Origin: Temnopleurus reevesii
Lineage: Eukaryota; Echinodermata; Echinoidea; Temnopleuroida; Temnopleuridae
Length of the DNA: 13,755 nucleotides
Assembly: GCA_036244855.1 (NCBI GenBank)
Contig: BQKZ01003081.1
Span: 53,834-67,588, forward strand
Direction of reading: 5' to 3'
Under the pieces are notes generated by a model. The model was not told the origin of the DNA. It saw nothing but the letters and a program-made list of their open reading frames with translations, and searched no databases. This document shows positions 1-7,312 of the stretch, piece by piece (the first letter of the stretch is position 1; each line of letters begins with the position of its first letter). The position numbers were made by a program, and so were the translations under genes.

Positions 1-1380
1 CATTATGTGTGTCTAATAGTCAATTCCAAGATTGGCTGGGTTATGAAGACAAATTTAGCCTGAGAGGCAAACGATTTTCGACGCCGAAATACACGAACTA
101 CTTTGGAAATCCTCAGAGACTCTCGTTAGTGTCACCCAAAATCTCAATTTCATCAATCATAATACAGCGATTGGTGAAAGAAGCACGTAATTTGCAAATA
201 GTTCTTACATATTAATCGCGCTTTTTACCACCACATAACTCCAATCACGCGCCAAGAAAAGAACAGAAAAAAAAATAGGAACGCGTTTGGAGTTAGCTCT
301 CTTTCTTTTGTAGGTTCCTTATTTTCTATCATCATGAATAATTCATTGTTTATGAAAAAGAATAAGCTGTGGCGAAATGGATTATTAATTTCATCGCTGC
401 TAAGGTTCTGTAAAATGTGTTGGTGATAAAGCAACCATATGAAAGGCGGTACAGTGTTGCACTTTAACGAGGGCCGAAATTTAGTTCTGTTTAATTTCTG
501 AAAAAGAAATTTAACCTTCCCTTTTCTTCATATTCTTTTTCTTTTATTTCAAAATTCTAGGAGAGGCATCAATCCATTTGAATTAGATTTTAGTCTGTTT
601 AATTTAGAGTGTCTAGCCTTATCTTGCTCGTTTGTCAGCTTGTCGGTAACAAACATTTCCAAGAATTTTGGATGTTTGCATTGGCATAGATACAATTTGG
701 GAAATTGGCCCATTCACTGAAATGTTGTCCCCCCCCTTGAAGAAAACAATCTTAGTTATGGGCCTGACTTGTGAATTATCAAATTTATATATCCTCAGTC
801 CCCCCCCCCCCCTTGTTCCTCCCCACGTATCCTCGCCGATGCGATGTGAACCAATGCTTGTCTGCCAAGGGGAGACTGGAAAAGTATCAATTTGCATCCG
901 TGAAACGATCACATCACCATGGTTACTGTTTGAATTACATATTGGAGGAGGGAAACCGAAAAAAGCCTTTTTGTTAATGTTCATATTTTCCCATTTTTAA
1001 GCTGATTTATCGAGAACCGTTCCGTTTATAATTTGAATTAACCTAAATGGCAAGCTCGAGAGAGCTTTACCTCATAAAGGAAATATGGTGTGCTGTTTCA
1101 ATTATTCGCGATGACGAGGAAACCTGAGCCTTTTAAAGAACCGTGTCATAATCATACTTCACATGAAACATTATGAATTTCATTAATTTCAAAGATTATC
1201 TTCATTCTGGTCGATGGGTTTTTCCCTTTATTGTGTCCTAGAAACGCCATTTAATTGTAATAAATTAATATGATTCAGATTTTACATCTTACCAGAGAAA
1301 AGGCGATTTCTAAAAATAGTTTTAAATTGAATTGAAAAAGAGAGACTAGTTTCATTCTAATCACAATTGATTTTGTTGAA
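1..1380. other. Non-coding stretch, no gene recognised
   Basis: Open frames occur here on both strands but are short, lack paired splice signals and resemble no family I recognise. The longest pair (about 619-1000) overlaps on opposite strands and runs through two C homopolymers (C8 at 729-736, C13 at 800-812), which is typical of chance frames in low-complexity DNA. If the MS4A-like gene starts upstream of the window, this is intron; otherwise it is intergenic. Confidence 0.6.
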
Positions 1381-1665
1381 ATGATAATAATAATTACACT
1401 GTTGTTGTTCTTAGTAGTATAACTTTTATTGCTATCACAATAATAATTATTGTTGCTATCATTATTATTATAACCATTATTATCATTACTATTAATATCA
1501 TTATTATTATCATTACTATCATTATCATTATCATTATCATCACCATTATCATTAAAGTTATCATTAATATTATTTAAATAATCATTATAATCGCTATCAA
1601 TATCGATATTACCAGTAGTAGTTTTAATGTTATCGTAATCATCATTATCACCATTTCAATTTATC
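1381..1665. repeat. ATT/ATC-type degenerate microsatellite
   Basis: Nearly continuous three-base repeats of ATT, ATC and ACT, interrupted by point changes. The repeat resembles the ATT tails of the SINEs further on, so it may be an expanded, decayed SINE tail, but no tRNA-like head is visible next to it. Confidence 0.85.
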
Positions 1666-2324
1666 CATTTTTATATCATTCATGAATTCTCGCCAATAAA
1701 TTATTCAAATACGTGATATATTCAATAACACTGAGCGATAAACGGCAAAATCATTAGCACCTTCATAAAAAGCCTGATGACCTTTCCCAATGATAATTTC
1801 CAATTTCATTAATAAGTGATTATAATTTTTTATGTAAAGCACCACCGAAGCTTTTACGAGTATGTTGAATGATGGAAAGATGGGCTTAATTGGCTGGATT
1901 TTATTCGTAATTGGCCCTAAGTACTCCAAAATTATCTACCCGATTACTTATAAACACGCCGTTAGTCAAAATCATCATTAGTAGAGCGATCATCAGTAGA
2001 TATTAATGCATACATTAAGATATTGTTAATTACAATTTCATTTTGTAATACACGAAGGGAATGACGGGTGCGATTAATGGTGGTGATGACGTTTGAATTA
2101 TTGGAAGAGTAAATGTTCCTTTTTAATTAGTTTTCCCTTTTCAGTTTTCATTTCTTTTCTTCCCATTTATGTTGCTTCCCATGCTGATGTTTTAGTTATG
2201 TGTAATTTCATTATATTTTGAAAACGAAGTCGGGGTACGGTTCGGTATAAATAATATATCATATTCATCAAGCATATTTCACGTTATTTAGAAATCATTA
2301 TAGCACCCAATACTCCTTTGGCAG
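1666..2324. other. Non-coding stretch, nothing recognised
   Basis: AT-rich sequence with stops in all frames apart from a 74-codon minus-strand frame (1705-1929) that matches nothing recognisable. No splice-flanked exon, RNA gene or clear repeat is visible. Confidence 0.5.
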
Positions 2325-2478
2325 AGGTCTCACATTGTTCCTGACAGTATGCCCATTTACATCACCTGGACTGTGTGCAGCATAATGCGGATGAATTTCT
2401 TGCACCATGGGTGTGTTTCGAATCATTACCCTCTGGGTCAAAGGCAAGAGTCAGAACCACTACACCACGACGCTTCCA
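2325..2478 (-). mobile_element. tRNA-derived SINE, minus strand
   Basis: Read on the minus strand, an RNA polymerase III A-box (TGGTGTAGTGGTT, complement of 2455-2467) is followed by a decayed B-box (GATTCGAAACA, complement of 2414-2424) at tRNA-like spacing. The intervening CTCTTGCCTTTGACCCAGAGGG resembles the heads of the plus-strand elements at 10041 and 11797. A SINE body extends toward lower coordinates. The tail boundary is approximate and no target-site duplication was identified. The B-box mismatches suggest an old, inactive copy. Confidence 0.65.
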
Positions 2479-2667
2479 CACAAATATGTTGTTGTCTGCA
2501 TTGTTTTAACGGCGCTTGATTGAAGTGTGAATATTTGTGCCTCGAGAAAAGTCCTTTTGTTTCACTTTGAAGATTTGTCGTGAATAACTGAATAAAAGCA
2601 GGCCTATTGTAAATATAAATATAACATGTAAAAAAATAAAATTATTTTCTACATTTTTCTTTTATAG

Positions 2668-2739
2668 ATCGTGGGTTATATGACGATGTCCATACTATCA
2701 TCCGTAGTCGCCTTGATAGCTGGTTGTACGTACGTCTAC
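2668..2739 (+). CDS. TM3 exon of MS4A-like gene, copy 1
   Basis: The acceptor is TTTTATAG directly before ATCGTGGG; this differs from the TTGACAG acceptor of the other copies and has a T-rich tract, so copy 1 may be the original exon. The frame gives IVGYMTMSILSSVVALIAG followed by CTYVY, a hydrophobic helix. Phase 0 at the start is chosen because it is the only frame conserved between copies. The 3' end is uncertain. GTACGT after codon 20 is the best donor-like hexamer, but GT dinucleotides also follow codons 18, 22 and 25, so the end given is the limit of clear conservation. Relative to copy 3 it has six differences over codons 1-24, all synonymous. Confidence 0.65.
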
Positions 2740-2834
2740 ATGGTGTTCTTAGTTAAACAAACATGCCCAAATACAATGTACCATTTTAATCGTGATCGAG
2801 TTCATAAGAATAATCCTCTATTTTTCATTGACAG

Positions 2835-2906
2835 ATCGTGGGTTATATGACGATGTCCATACTATCATCCGTAGTCGCCTTGATAGCTGGTTGTACATAC
2901 GTCTAC
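2835..2906 (+). CDS. TM3 exon of MS4A-like gene, copy 2
   Basis: Preceded by TTTTTCATTGACAG, a good acceptor that recurs through the array. The peptide is identical to copy 1, with one synonymous change (ACG to ACA in the Thr codon after Cys). That change destroys the GTACGT donor-like hexamer (GTACAT), so either this copy uses a later donor or it is not spliced like copies 1, 3 and 4. It lies 167 bp after copy 1. Its downstream intron carries a SINE tail fragment and a full SINE. Confidence 0.6.
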
Positions 2907-2921
2907 GTGGTGTCTTTAGTC

Positions 2922-2984
2922 AGCGCATAGAGAATTCCTATGTTTTATTATGCGCTTTATAAATATTGAATTATTATTATTATT
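2922..2984 (+). mobile_element. SINE 3'-tail fragment inside the intron of TM3 copy 2
   Basis: A hairpin (AGCGCATA at the start, TATGCGCT at 2949-2956) followed by an ATT tail matches the design of the 3' ends of the full SINEs. It is flanked by TTAGTC on both sides (2916-2921 and 2983-2988), a likely short target-site duplication. Copy 1 shows the uninterrupted site. There is no tRNA head, so this is a 5'-truncated insertion. Confidence 0.6.
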
Positions 2985-3063
2985 AGTCAAACAAACATTC
3001 CCAAATAAAATGTTGCATTTAAATCATGTTCGAGTTAATATAAATAATCATCACATTTCTTAT

Positions 3064-3355
3064 GTGGTCTAGTGGTTACGTCCTTAGAATTCAATCATCA
3101 GGTCCCGGGTTCGATTCCCGTCGGCAAGAACTTCCTTTGGCAAGAAACGTATGCACACTAGCCACACTCATCCAGGTGTTATTTGGGTACCGGTAGGAAG
3201 CAACCGTCTTGTGTTTGGTTTAGCAGTGCGCGCCTAACAGGCTACTTGCTATAAATCTAATGACCGGGTAATAACATTATGAGCGCTTTGGTCAGTTTCG
3301 ATGGAAACTGGTAAAGCGCTATGTAAAAACGCATATTATTATTGTTATTATTATC
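3064..3355 (+). mobile_element. tRNA-derived SINE, full length, in the TM3 array
   Basis: The head has an A-box (TGGTCTAGTGG, 3065-3075) and a perfect B-box (GGTTCGATTCC, 3108-3118) within a tRNA-like span. A body with GGGTACCGGTAGGAAGCAAC follows, then a strong hairpin at 3282-3320 and an ATT tail. The element sits in the mini-intron between TM3 copies 2 and 3, ending about 20 bp before the copy 3 acceptor. It is the same family and insertion site as the elements at 3537 and 4105. Confidence 0.8.
3282..3320 (+). repeat. Perfect two-part hairpin in the SINE 3' domain
   Basis: Outer arms AGCGCTTT and AAAGCGCT enclose inner arms CAGTTTC and GAAACTG around a GATG loop. The same structure recurs at 4319-4357 and 5356-5394 in the tandem copies. 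In SINEs such conserved 3' structures are usually the site recognised by a partner LINE reverse transcriptase; that role is inferred here. Confidence 0.75.
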
Positions 3356-3372
3356 ATTCTTTTCGTTGACAG

Positions 3373-3444
3373 ATCGTGGGTTATATGACGATGTCCATAC
3401 TCTCATCTGTCGTGGCCCTGATCGCTGGTTGTACGTACGTCTAC
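3373..3444 (+). CDS. TM3 exon of MS4A-like gene, copy 3
   Basis: The acceptor is TTTTCGTTGACAG, immediately downstream of the ATT tail of the SINE at 3064-3355. The peptide is identical to copy 1, but codons differ at third positions (CTC, TCT, GTC, GTG, ATC) plus CTG for TTG, all synonymous. GTACGT donor-like sequence is present after GGT TGT AC. This copy is the first member of the 1037-bp tandem unit. Confidence 0.6.
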
Positions 3445-3536
3445 GTGGTGTCCTTAGTCAAACAAACATGCCCCTTGCTCGACCAACTCAGTCATGTTAG
3501 AGTTAATATAAATAATAATCAATTTTTCATTTCTTA

Positions 3537-3770
3537 TGTGTTCTATTGGTTACATCCTTGGAATTCAATCATCAGGTCCCGGGTTCGATTCCCGTCGGCA
3601 AGAGCTTCCATTGGCAAGACAGGTTTGCACACGAGCCACACTAACCCAGATGCTATTTGGGTACCGGTAGGAAACAACCGTCTTGTGGTTCATACCGTGG
3701 TTCATCATTATTATTATTATTATCATAATCATTATTATTATCTTATCATTACTATTATTATTATCATTGA
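3537..3770 (+). mobile_element. tRNA-derived SINE lacking its hairpin domain, copy in tandem unit 1
   Basis: The B-box GGTTCGATTCC is intact (3582-3592), but the A-box is decayed (TGTTCTATTGG). The body runs to CCGTCTTGTGG and then passes straight into an expanded ATT/ATC tail, so the hairpin domain of the 3064 element has been deleted. The upstream flank ATTTCTTATGTG is shared with the other SINEs of the array, so they stem from one insertion copied with the exon unit. The tail ends at the acceptor of TM3 copy 4. Confidence 0.75.
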
Positions 3771-3773
3771 CAG

Positions 3774-3845
3774 ATCGTGGGTTATATGACAATGTCCATA
3801 CTCTCATCCGTCGTGGCCCTGATAGCTGGTTGTACGTACGTCTAC
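3774..3845 (+). CDS. TM3 exon of MS4A-like gene, copy 4
   Basis: The acceptor CATTGACAG follows an (ATT)n SINE tail directly, so the transposon tail now supplies the T-rich tract. The peptide is the same as copies 1-3; a synonymous ACG to ACA change is seen in the first Thr codon. Codon choice is copy 3-like early and copy 1-like at ATA GCT, suggesting past exchange between copies. The GTACGT donor-like sequence is present. Confidence 0.6.
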
Positions 3846-3940
3846 GTAGTATCCTTAGTCAAACAAAATGCCCAAATACAATGTACCATATCAATCATGT
3901 TCAAGTTTATATAACAAAAAAATCTATTTTTCATTGACAG

Positions 3941-4012
3941 ATCGTGGGTTATATGACGATGTCCATACTCGCATCTGTAATCGCCTTGATAGCTGGTTGT
4001 ACATACGTCTAC
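3941..4012 (+). CDS. TM3 exon of MS4A-like gene, copy 5 (variant peptide)
   Basis: The acceptor is TTTTTCATTGACAG, 167 bp after copy 4. This is the only distinct copy with amino acid changes: SSVVA becomes ASVIA through single-base changes TCA to GCA and a GTC-to-ATC type change. The GTACGT hexamer is lost (GTACAT), as in copy 2, and three bases are missing just after the conserved TAC (GTGTCC instead of GTGGTGTCC). Both changes suggest this copy is spliced differently or not at all. Confidence 0.5.
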
Positions 4013-4104
4013 GTGTCCTTAGTCAAACAAACGTGCCCCCAAAATAATGTATTATTTTAATCGTGATCGAGTTAATGTAAATAATATTTTTTTCTATTTC
4101 TTAC

Positions 4105-4392
4105 GTGGTCTAGTGGTTACGTCCTTGGAACTCACCGGGTCACGGGTTCGATTCCCGTCGGCAAGAACTTCCTTTGGCAAGAAATGTATGCACACTAGCC
4201 ACTCTCACCCAGGTGCTATTTGGGTACCAGTAGCAAGCAACCGTCTTAGGGTTGGTTTAGCAGTGCGCGCCTAACAGGCTACTTGCTATAAATCTAATGA
4301 CCGGGTAATAACATTATGAGCGCTTTGGTCAGTTTCGATGGAAACTGGTAAAGCGCTATGTAAAAACGCATATTATTATTGTTATTATTATC
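4105..4392 (+). mobile_element. tRNA-derived SINE, full length, tandem unit 1/2 junction
   Basis: The A-box (TGGTCTAGTGG, 4106-4116) and B-box (GGTTCGATTCC, 4145-4155) are both intact, but the head is shorter than in the 3064 element by about 10 bp. The 3' half is identical to 3215-3355 because it belongs to the 1037-bp repeat. It ends just before the acceptor of TM3 copy 6. Confidence 0.8.
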
Positions 4393-4409
4393 ATTCTTTT
4401 CGTTGACAG

Positions 4410-4481
4410 ATCGTGGGTTATATGACGATGTCCATACTCTCATCTGTCGTGGCCCTGATCGCTGGTTGTACGTACGTCTAC
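4410..4481 (+). CDS. TM3 exon of MS4A-like gene, copy 6 (repeat of copy 3)
   Basis: Base-identical to copy 3, displaced by exactly 1037 bp together with its acceptor and flanks. It is either a very recent tandem duplication or an assembly duplication. Confidence 0.5.
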
Positions 4482-4573
4482 GTGGTGTCCTTAGTCAAAC
4501 AAACATGCCCCTTGCTCGACCAACTCAGTCATGTTAGAGTTAATATAAATAATAATCAATTTTTCATTTCTTA

Positions 4574-4807
4574 TGTGTTCTATTGGTTACATCCTTGGAA
4601 TTCAATCATCAGGTCCCGGGTTCGATTCCCGTCGGCAAGAGCTTCCATTGGCAAGACAGGTTTGCACACGAGCCACACTAACCCAGATGCTATTTGGGTA
4701 CCGGTAGGAAACAACCGTCTTGTGGTTCATACCGTGGTTCATCATTATTATTATTATTATCATAATCATTATTATTATCTTATCATTACTATTATTATTA
4801 TCATTGA
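4574..4807 (+). mobile_element. tRNA-derived SINE lacking its hairpin domain, copy in tandem unit 2
   Basis: Exact copy of the 3537-3770 element at +1037 bp, with the B-box at 4619-4629. Confidence 0.75.
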
Positions 4808-4810
4808 CAG

Positions 4811-4882
4811 ATCGTGGGTTATATGACAATGTCCATACTCTCATCCGTCGTGGCCCTGATAGCTGGTTGTACGTACGTCTAC
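4811..4882 (+). CDS. TM3 exon of MS4A-like gene, copy 7 (repeat of copy 4)
   Basis: Base-identical to copy 4, including the ATT tract that abuts its acceptor, and displaced by 1037 bp. The caveat about assembly is the same as for copy 6. Confidence 0.5.
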
Positions 4883-4977
4883 GTAGTATCCTTAGTCAAA
4901 CAAAATGCCCAAATACAATGTACCATATCAATCATGTTCAAGTTTATATAACAAAAAAATCTATTTTTCATTGACAG

Positions 4978-5049
4978 ATCGTGGGTTATATGACGATGTC
5001 CATACTCGCATCTGTAATCGCCTTGATAGCTGGTTGTACATACGTCTAC
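4978..5049 (+). CDS. TM3 exon of MS4A-like gene, copy 8 (repeat of copy 5)
   Basis: Base-identical to copy 5, including the two amino acid changes, the lost GTACGT hexamer and the three-base deletion, and displaced by 1037 bp. Confidence 0.45.
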
Positions 5050-5141
5050 GTGTCCTTAGTCAAACAAACGTGCCCCCAAAATAATGTATTATTTTAATCG
5101 TGATCGAGTTAATGTAAATAATATTTTTTTCTATTTCTTAC

Positions 5142-5429
5142 GTGGTCTAGTGGTTACGTCCTTGGAACTCACCGGGTCACGGGTTCGATTCCCGTCGGCA
5201 AGAACTTCCTTTGGCAAGAAATGTATGCACACTAGCCACTCTCACCCAGGTGCTATTTGGGTACCAGTAGCAAGCAACCGTCTTAGGGTTGGTTTAGCAG
5301 TGCGCGCCTAACAGGCTACTTGCTATAAATCTAATGACCGGGTAATAACATTATGAGCGCTTTGGTCAGTTTCGATGGAAACTGGTAAAGCGCTATGTAA
5401 AAACGCATATTATTATTGTTATTATTATC
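5142..5429 (+). mobile_element. tRNA-derived SINE, full length, tandem unit 2/3 junction
   Basis: Exact copy of the 4105-4392 element at +1037 bp, with the B-box at 5182-5192. Confidence 0.8.
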
Positions 5430-5446
5430 ATTCTTTTCGTTGACAG

Positions 5447-5518
5447 ATCGTGGGTTATATGACGATGTCCATACTCTCATCTGTCGTGGCCCTGATCGCT
5501 GGTTGTACGTACGTCTAC
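5447..5518 (+). CDS. TM3 exon of MS4A-like gene, copy 9 (second repeat of copy 3)
   Basis: Identical to copies 3 and 6, displaced by 2074 bp from copy 3. It is the last TM3 exon before the tandem unit is cut off at the N at 5722. Confidence 0.5.
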
Positions 5519-5610
5519 GTGGTGTCCTTAGTCAAACAAACATGCCCCTTGCTCGACCAACTCAGTCATGTTAGAGTTAATATAAATAATAATCAATTTT
5601 TCATTTCTTA

Positions 5611-5721
5611 TGTGTTCTATTGGTTACATCCTTGGAATTCAATCATCAGGTCCCGGGTTCGATTCCCGTCGGCAAGAGCTTCCATTGGCAAGACAGGTTT
5701 GCACACGAGCCACACTAACCC
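5611..5721 (+). mobile_element. tRNA-derived SINE cut off at N
   Basis: Third exact copy of the 3537 element (B-box 5656-5666), broken at the N at 5722. The continuation seen in the other two copies (AGATGCTATTTGGG) is replaced by pyrimidine-rich DNA and a TM4-exon fragment, so 5722 is a junction rather than a normal SINE end. Confidence 0.7.
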
Positions 5722-5732
5722 NCTCCCCTCCC

Positions 5733-5780
5733 ACATGCAATGGAATCTTTTGTAATCGGGAGCTATCTGTGTTAACAGCG
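5733..5780 (+). pseudogene. Fragment of the TM4 exon (3' end), copy a
   Basis: Encodes TCNGIFCNREL followed by SVLTA and then the donor GTGAGC, closely matching the end of the exon at 8098-8241. Upstream of ACATGC the match stops, so the helix part is missing, and three bases are lost around the LLVST part. No acceptor AG is visible next to it. It is probably a non-functional exon fragment. Confidence 0.7.
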
Positions 5781-5907
5781 GTGAGCATATTAGTATTCAT
5801 GCATTTGATAATCATAATCATTATTGTCACCCCATTCTCCTCTGCTCTCCTTTCCAACTCCTCTCCCCCTTCCCTCTCCCTCGTCACAGTTATACTTGTC
5901 CAGTATC

Positions 5908-5960
5908 ACTTGTATCGGTGTCTTCCGTAATCGGGAATTATGAGCATCTACATTGATTAG
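5908..5960 (+). pseudogene. Degenerate fragment of the TM4 exon (3' end), copy b
   Basis: The frame reads CIGVFRNREL, then a stop, then ASTL, aligning with CNGIFCNREL-LVSTL of the intact exon. The second cysteine has become Arg, a TGA stop interrupts it, and the splice donor is gone (ATTGATTAG). It lies 175 bp after copy a. Confidence 0.65.
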
Positions 5961-5986
5961 AAATAATGTCCATTGTCACAGTGGTA

Positions 5987-6995
5987 CTCATTCCTTTGCC
6001 AATCATTACCCCTCCTCTTCCTCCCCTCTTATTCCCCTCCCACTCCCCGCTCCCCTCGAGAACTATAAAAACAAGAGAGCTAAATCTAAATTAACCCTAC
6101 TCATATTGTGAGACACCATAAATTGTCATTCCTGTTTCAAAAGCCTTGCTTGTACTTCACCATAGTAACCACTCTTGACCAATTACATATGTACATGACA
6201 GCATGTTCAGAAGATCAACTTCATAATGCGATAAATCTAAAGAAAAGCAGTCATAAATAGTCAAAGGATATAGTGAATACATAAAATCACAATAATAGAA
6301 TAGATACAAAGGACGGAGTTAGCCTCAATGGTCAATCATTGATATGTGGTTCATTATACGTGAAGGTGTCGTGTTAATGTATATGGTGCATGTATTTCTA
6401 GAGAGCAATCGGTTGTTCATAAACAAATCACGGCTGCCATTTTCCGTGCAAGATGCTAAGTTTGACAAAGCAGAATTTTTTTTTTTTAATTTTAAAAATT
6501 GATCCATCTTGAGTTGGACCATAGTAAAAGAACTATCAACACTTTGTTAACCCATCTTGTCTACCATTGTTATGCTTTGAAGGTAGATTCAGTTCAAAGA
6601 AACGAGAGAAACGGGTCCAGGAGGCAGGGGGTACAAAACTTAGTGCCTCTTCTAATGAATAAGAAACATTCGCATTTCTTACGCAAACATTGAAGTGTAG
6701 ACGCATATTCAGGATAATTGCTCTGCTCATAATAATTTACTTTACTTAATTTTTGTATTTTTCTCGACAGAATTAAAGCTAAATTGCAATGACCATTTAT
6801 ATCAATGTTTCTATTTTTATCATACGCAGGAGGATTACGAGTGAATAAATTCGATGCTCCACTTGACAACTTGGCATTGATCTATGAGGCTGATGATTGA
6901 TGATACACGAGTTTGGCATTGGTCTCAGCGAAAATAATATACATTCAGAGCAGAAATGACTGTAACACTTGTGGTCACGATTGATGCTTTGCCAC
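5987..6995 (+). repeat. 1009-bp exact duplicate, left copy (mate 8714-9722)
   Basis: Every part compared is identical at +2727 bp. The first 75 bases are pyrimidine-rich; the remainder is unremarkable AT-rich intron-like DNA with no recognised exon. Frames of 64-91 codons at 6325-6869 occur on both strands and overlap each other, which argues against coding. Identity ends abruptly after GCTTTGCCAC at 6995. Confidence 0.85.
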
Positions 6996-7208
6996 GACGT
7001 TAAAGACGAGAGAGACTTTATTGGCTATTAAAGATTATTGTATGATCCTTGTGAACGCCATGACAGCGTCATGCTAACGTCACGACATCGCCACGCATCA
7101 TTTTATCTCTTCATATTGAAACGGACTTCTGCTTGTATATATGACTGAACGATATCTGTGATTTAATTGTAATTTTGATAACAATAATAATTGTGACATT
7201 AATTATAG
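6996..7208 (+). repeat. Diverged duplicate of intron DNA (mate 9723-9929)
   Basis: This stretch and 9723-9929 align with many substitutions and indels (shared blocks include TTAAAGACGAG, GAACGCCATG, CTGTGATTTAAT and TTGATAAC). This contrasts with the perfect identity just upstream. Confidence 0.7.
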
Positions 7209-7312
7209 CATCTATGACCTTCATATTATATTTGACGACCTTCATGCTGGCCATGAACNTCATCGAACAGCTCGACATAGACATCGAGATGCCGAAAAAT
7301 ATCATCAATTGT
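7209..7312 (+). CDS. MS4A-like gene exon: end of TM3 and extracellular loop
   Basis: The acceptor is ATTATAG before CATCTATG, and the donor is the strong GTAAGT at 7313. The exon is 104 bp: two leading bases, then SMTFILYLTTFMLAMN, an unreadable codon (N at 7259; NTC gives Ile, Leu, Val or Phe), IEQLDIDIEM and PKNIINC. The hydrophobic part followed by an acidic loop with one Cys fits the TM3-to-loop region of MS4A proteins. It ends in phase 0, matching the next exon. Support for the start comes from the paralogous copy at 9930, where the AG, the exon length and 38 of 39 bases from the TTCATATT motif onward are kept while the flanking intron has diverged. The two-base start requires a preceding exon ending in phase 1, and no good TM3-exon donor provides that. 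The acceptor tract is poor in pyrimidines. Confidence 0.6.

Larger units (their letters stand above)
3215..5721 (+). repeat. 1037-bp tandem repeat, about 2.4 copies
   Basis: Sequence from 3215 recurs at +1037 and again at +2074 with no difference found on inspection. Units are 3215-4251, 4252-5288 and a partial third unit at 5289-5721. Each full unit holds a SINE tail, three TM3 exons and two SINE copies. Just left of 3215 the paralogous SINE sequence differs (GTGT against AGGG, plus two further changes upstream), which marks the left edge. The right edge coincides with the N. Confidence 0.85.

Noticed and set aside
9..215. 68-codon plus-strand frame with a balanced-looking peptide
   Set aside because: It has no ATG (it opens at GTG), no convincing donor, and no family resemblance. 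A frame of this length is expected by chance.
619..1000. Overlapping 110- and 121-codon frames on opposite strands
   Set aside because: They overlap each other almost fully and run through C8 and C13 homopolymers; I could not find paired splice sites or a recognisable domain. A weak TM1-like look (CIGIDTIW) was not enough.
1381..1665. CRISPR-like or regularly spaced repeat array
   Set aside because: The repeats are simple trinucleotides without conserved spacers, and the DNA is eukaryotic.
3064..3140. Functional tRNA gene
   Set aside because: A- and B-boxes are present, but the span does not close into a plausible acceptor stem, and the sequence continues into a SINE body and tail that recurs in other copies.
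3376..3789. 137-codon frame (repeated at 4413) as a gene
   Set aside because: Only the first ~24 codons are the TM3 exon; the rest is intron, SINE head and ATT tail read through.
3565..3937. Asn/Ile-rich frames on both strands (also at 4602 and 4720)
   Set aside because: They are translations of the ATT/ATC SINE tail.
6325..6869. Four overlapping frames of 64-91 codons, repeated at 9052-9596, as small genes
   Set aside because: They overlap on both strands in the same DNA; they recur only because the DNA is duplicated exactly, which gives no evidence of selection.
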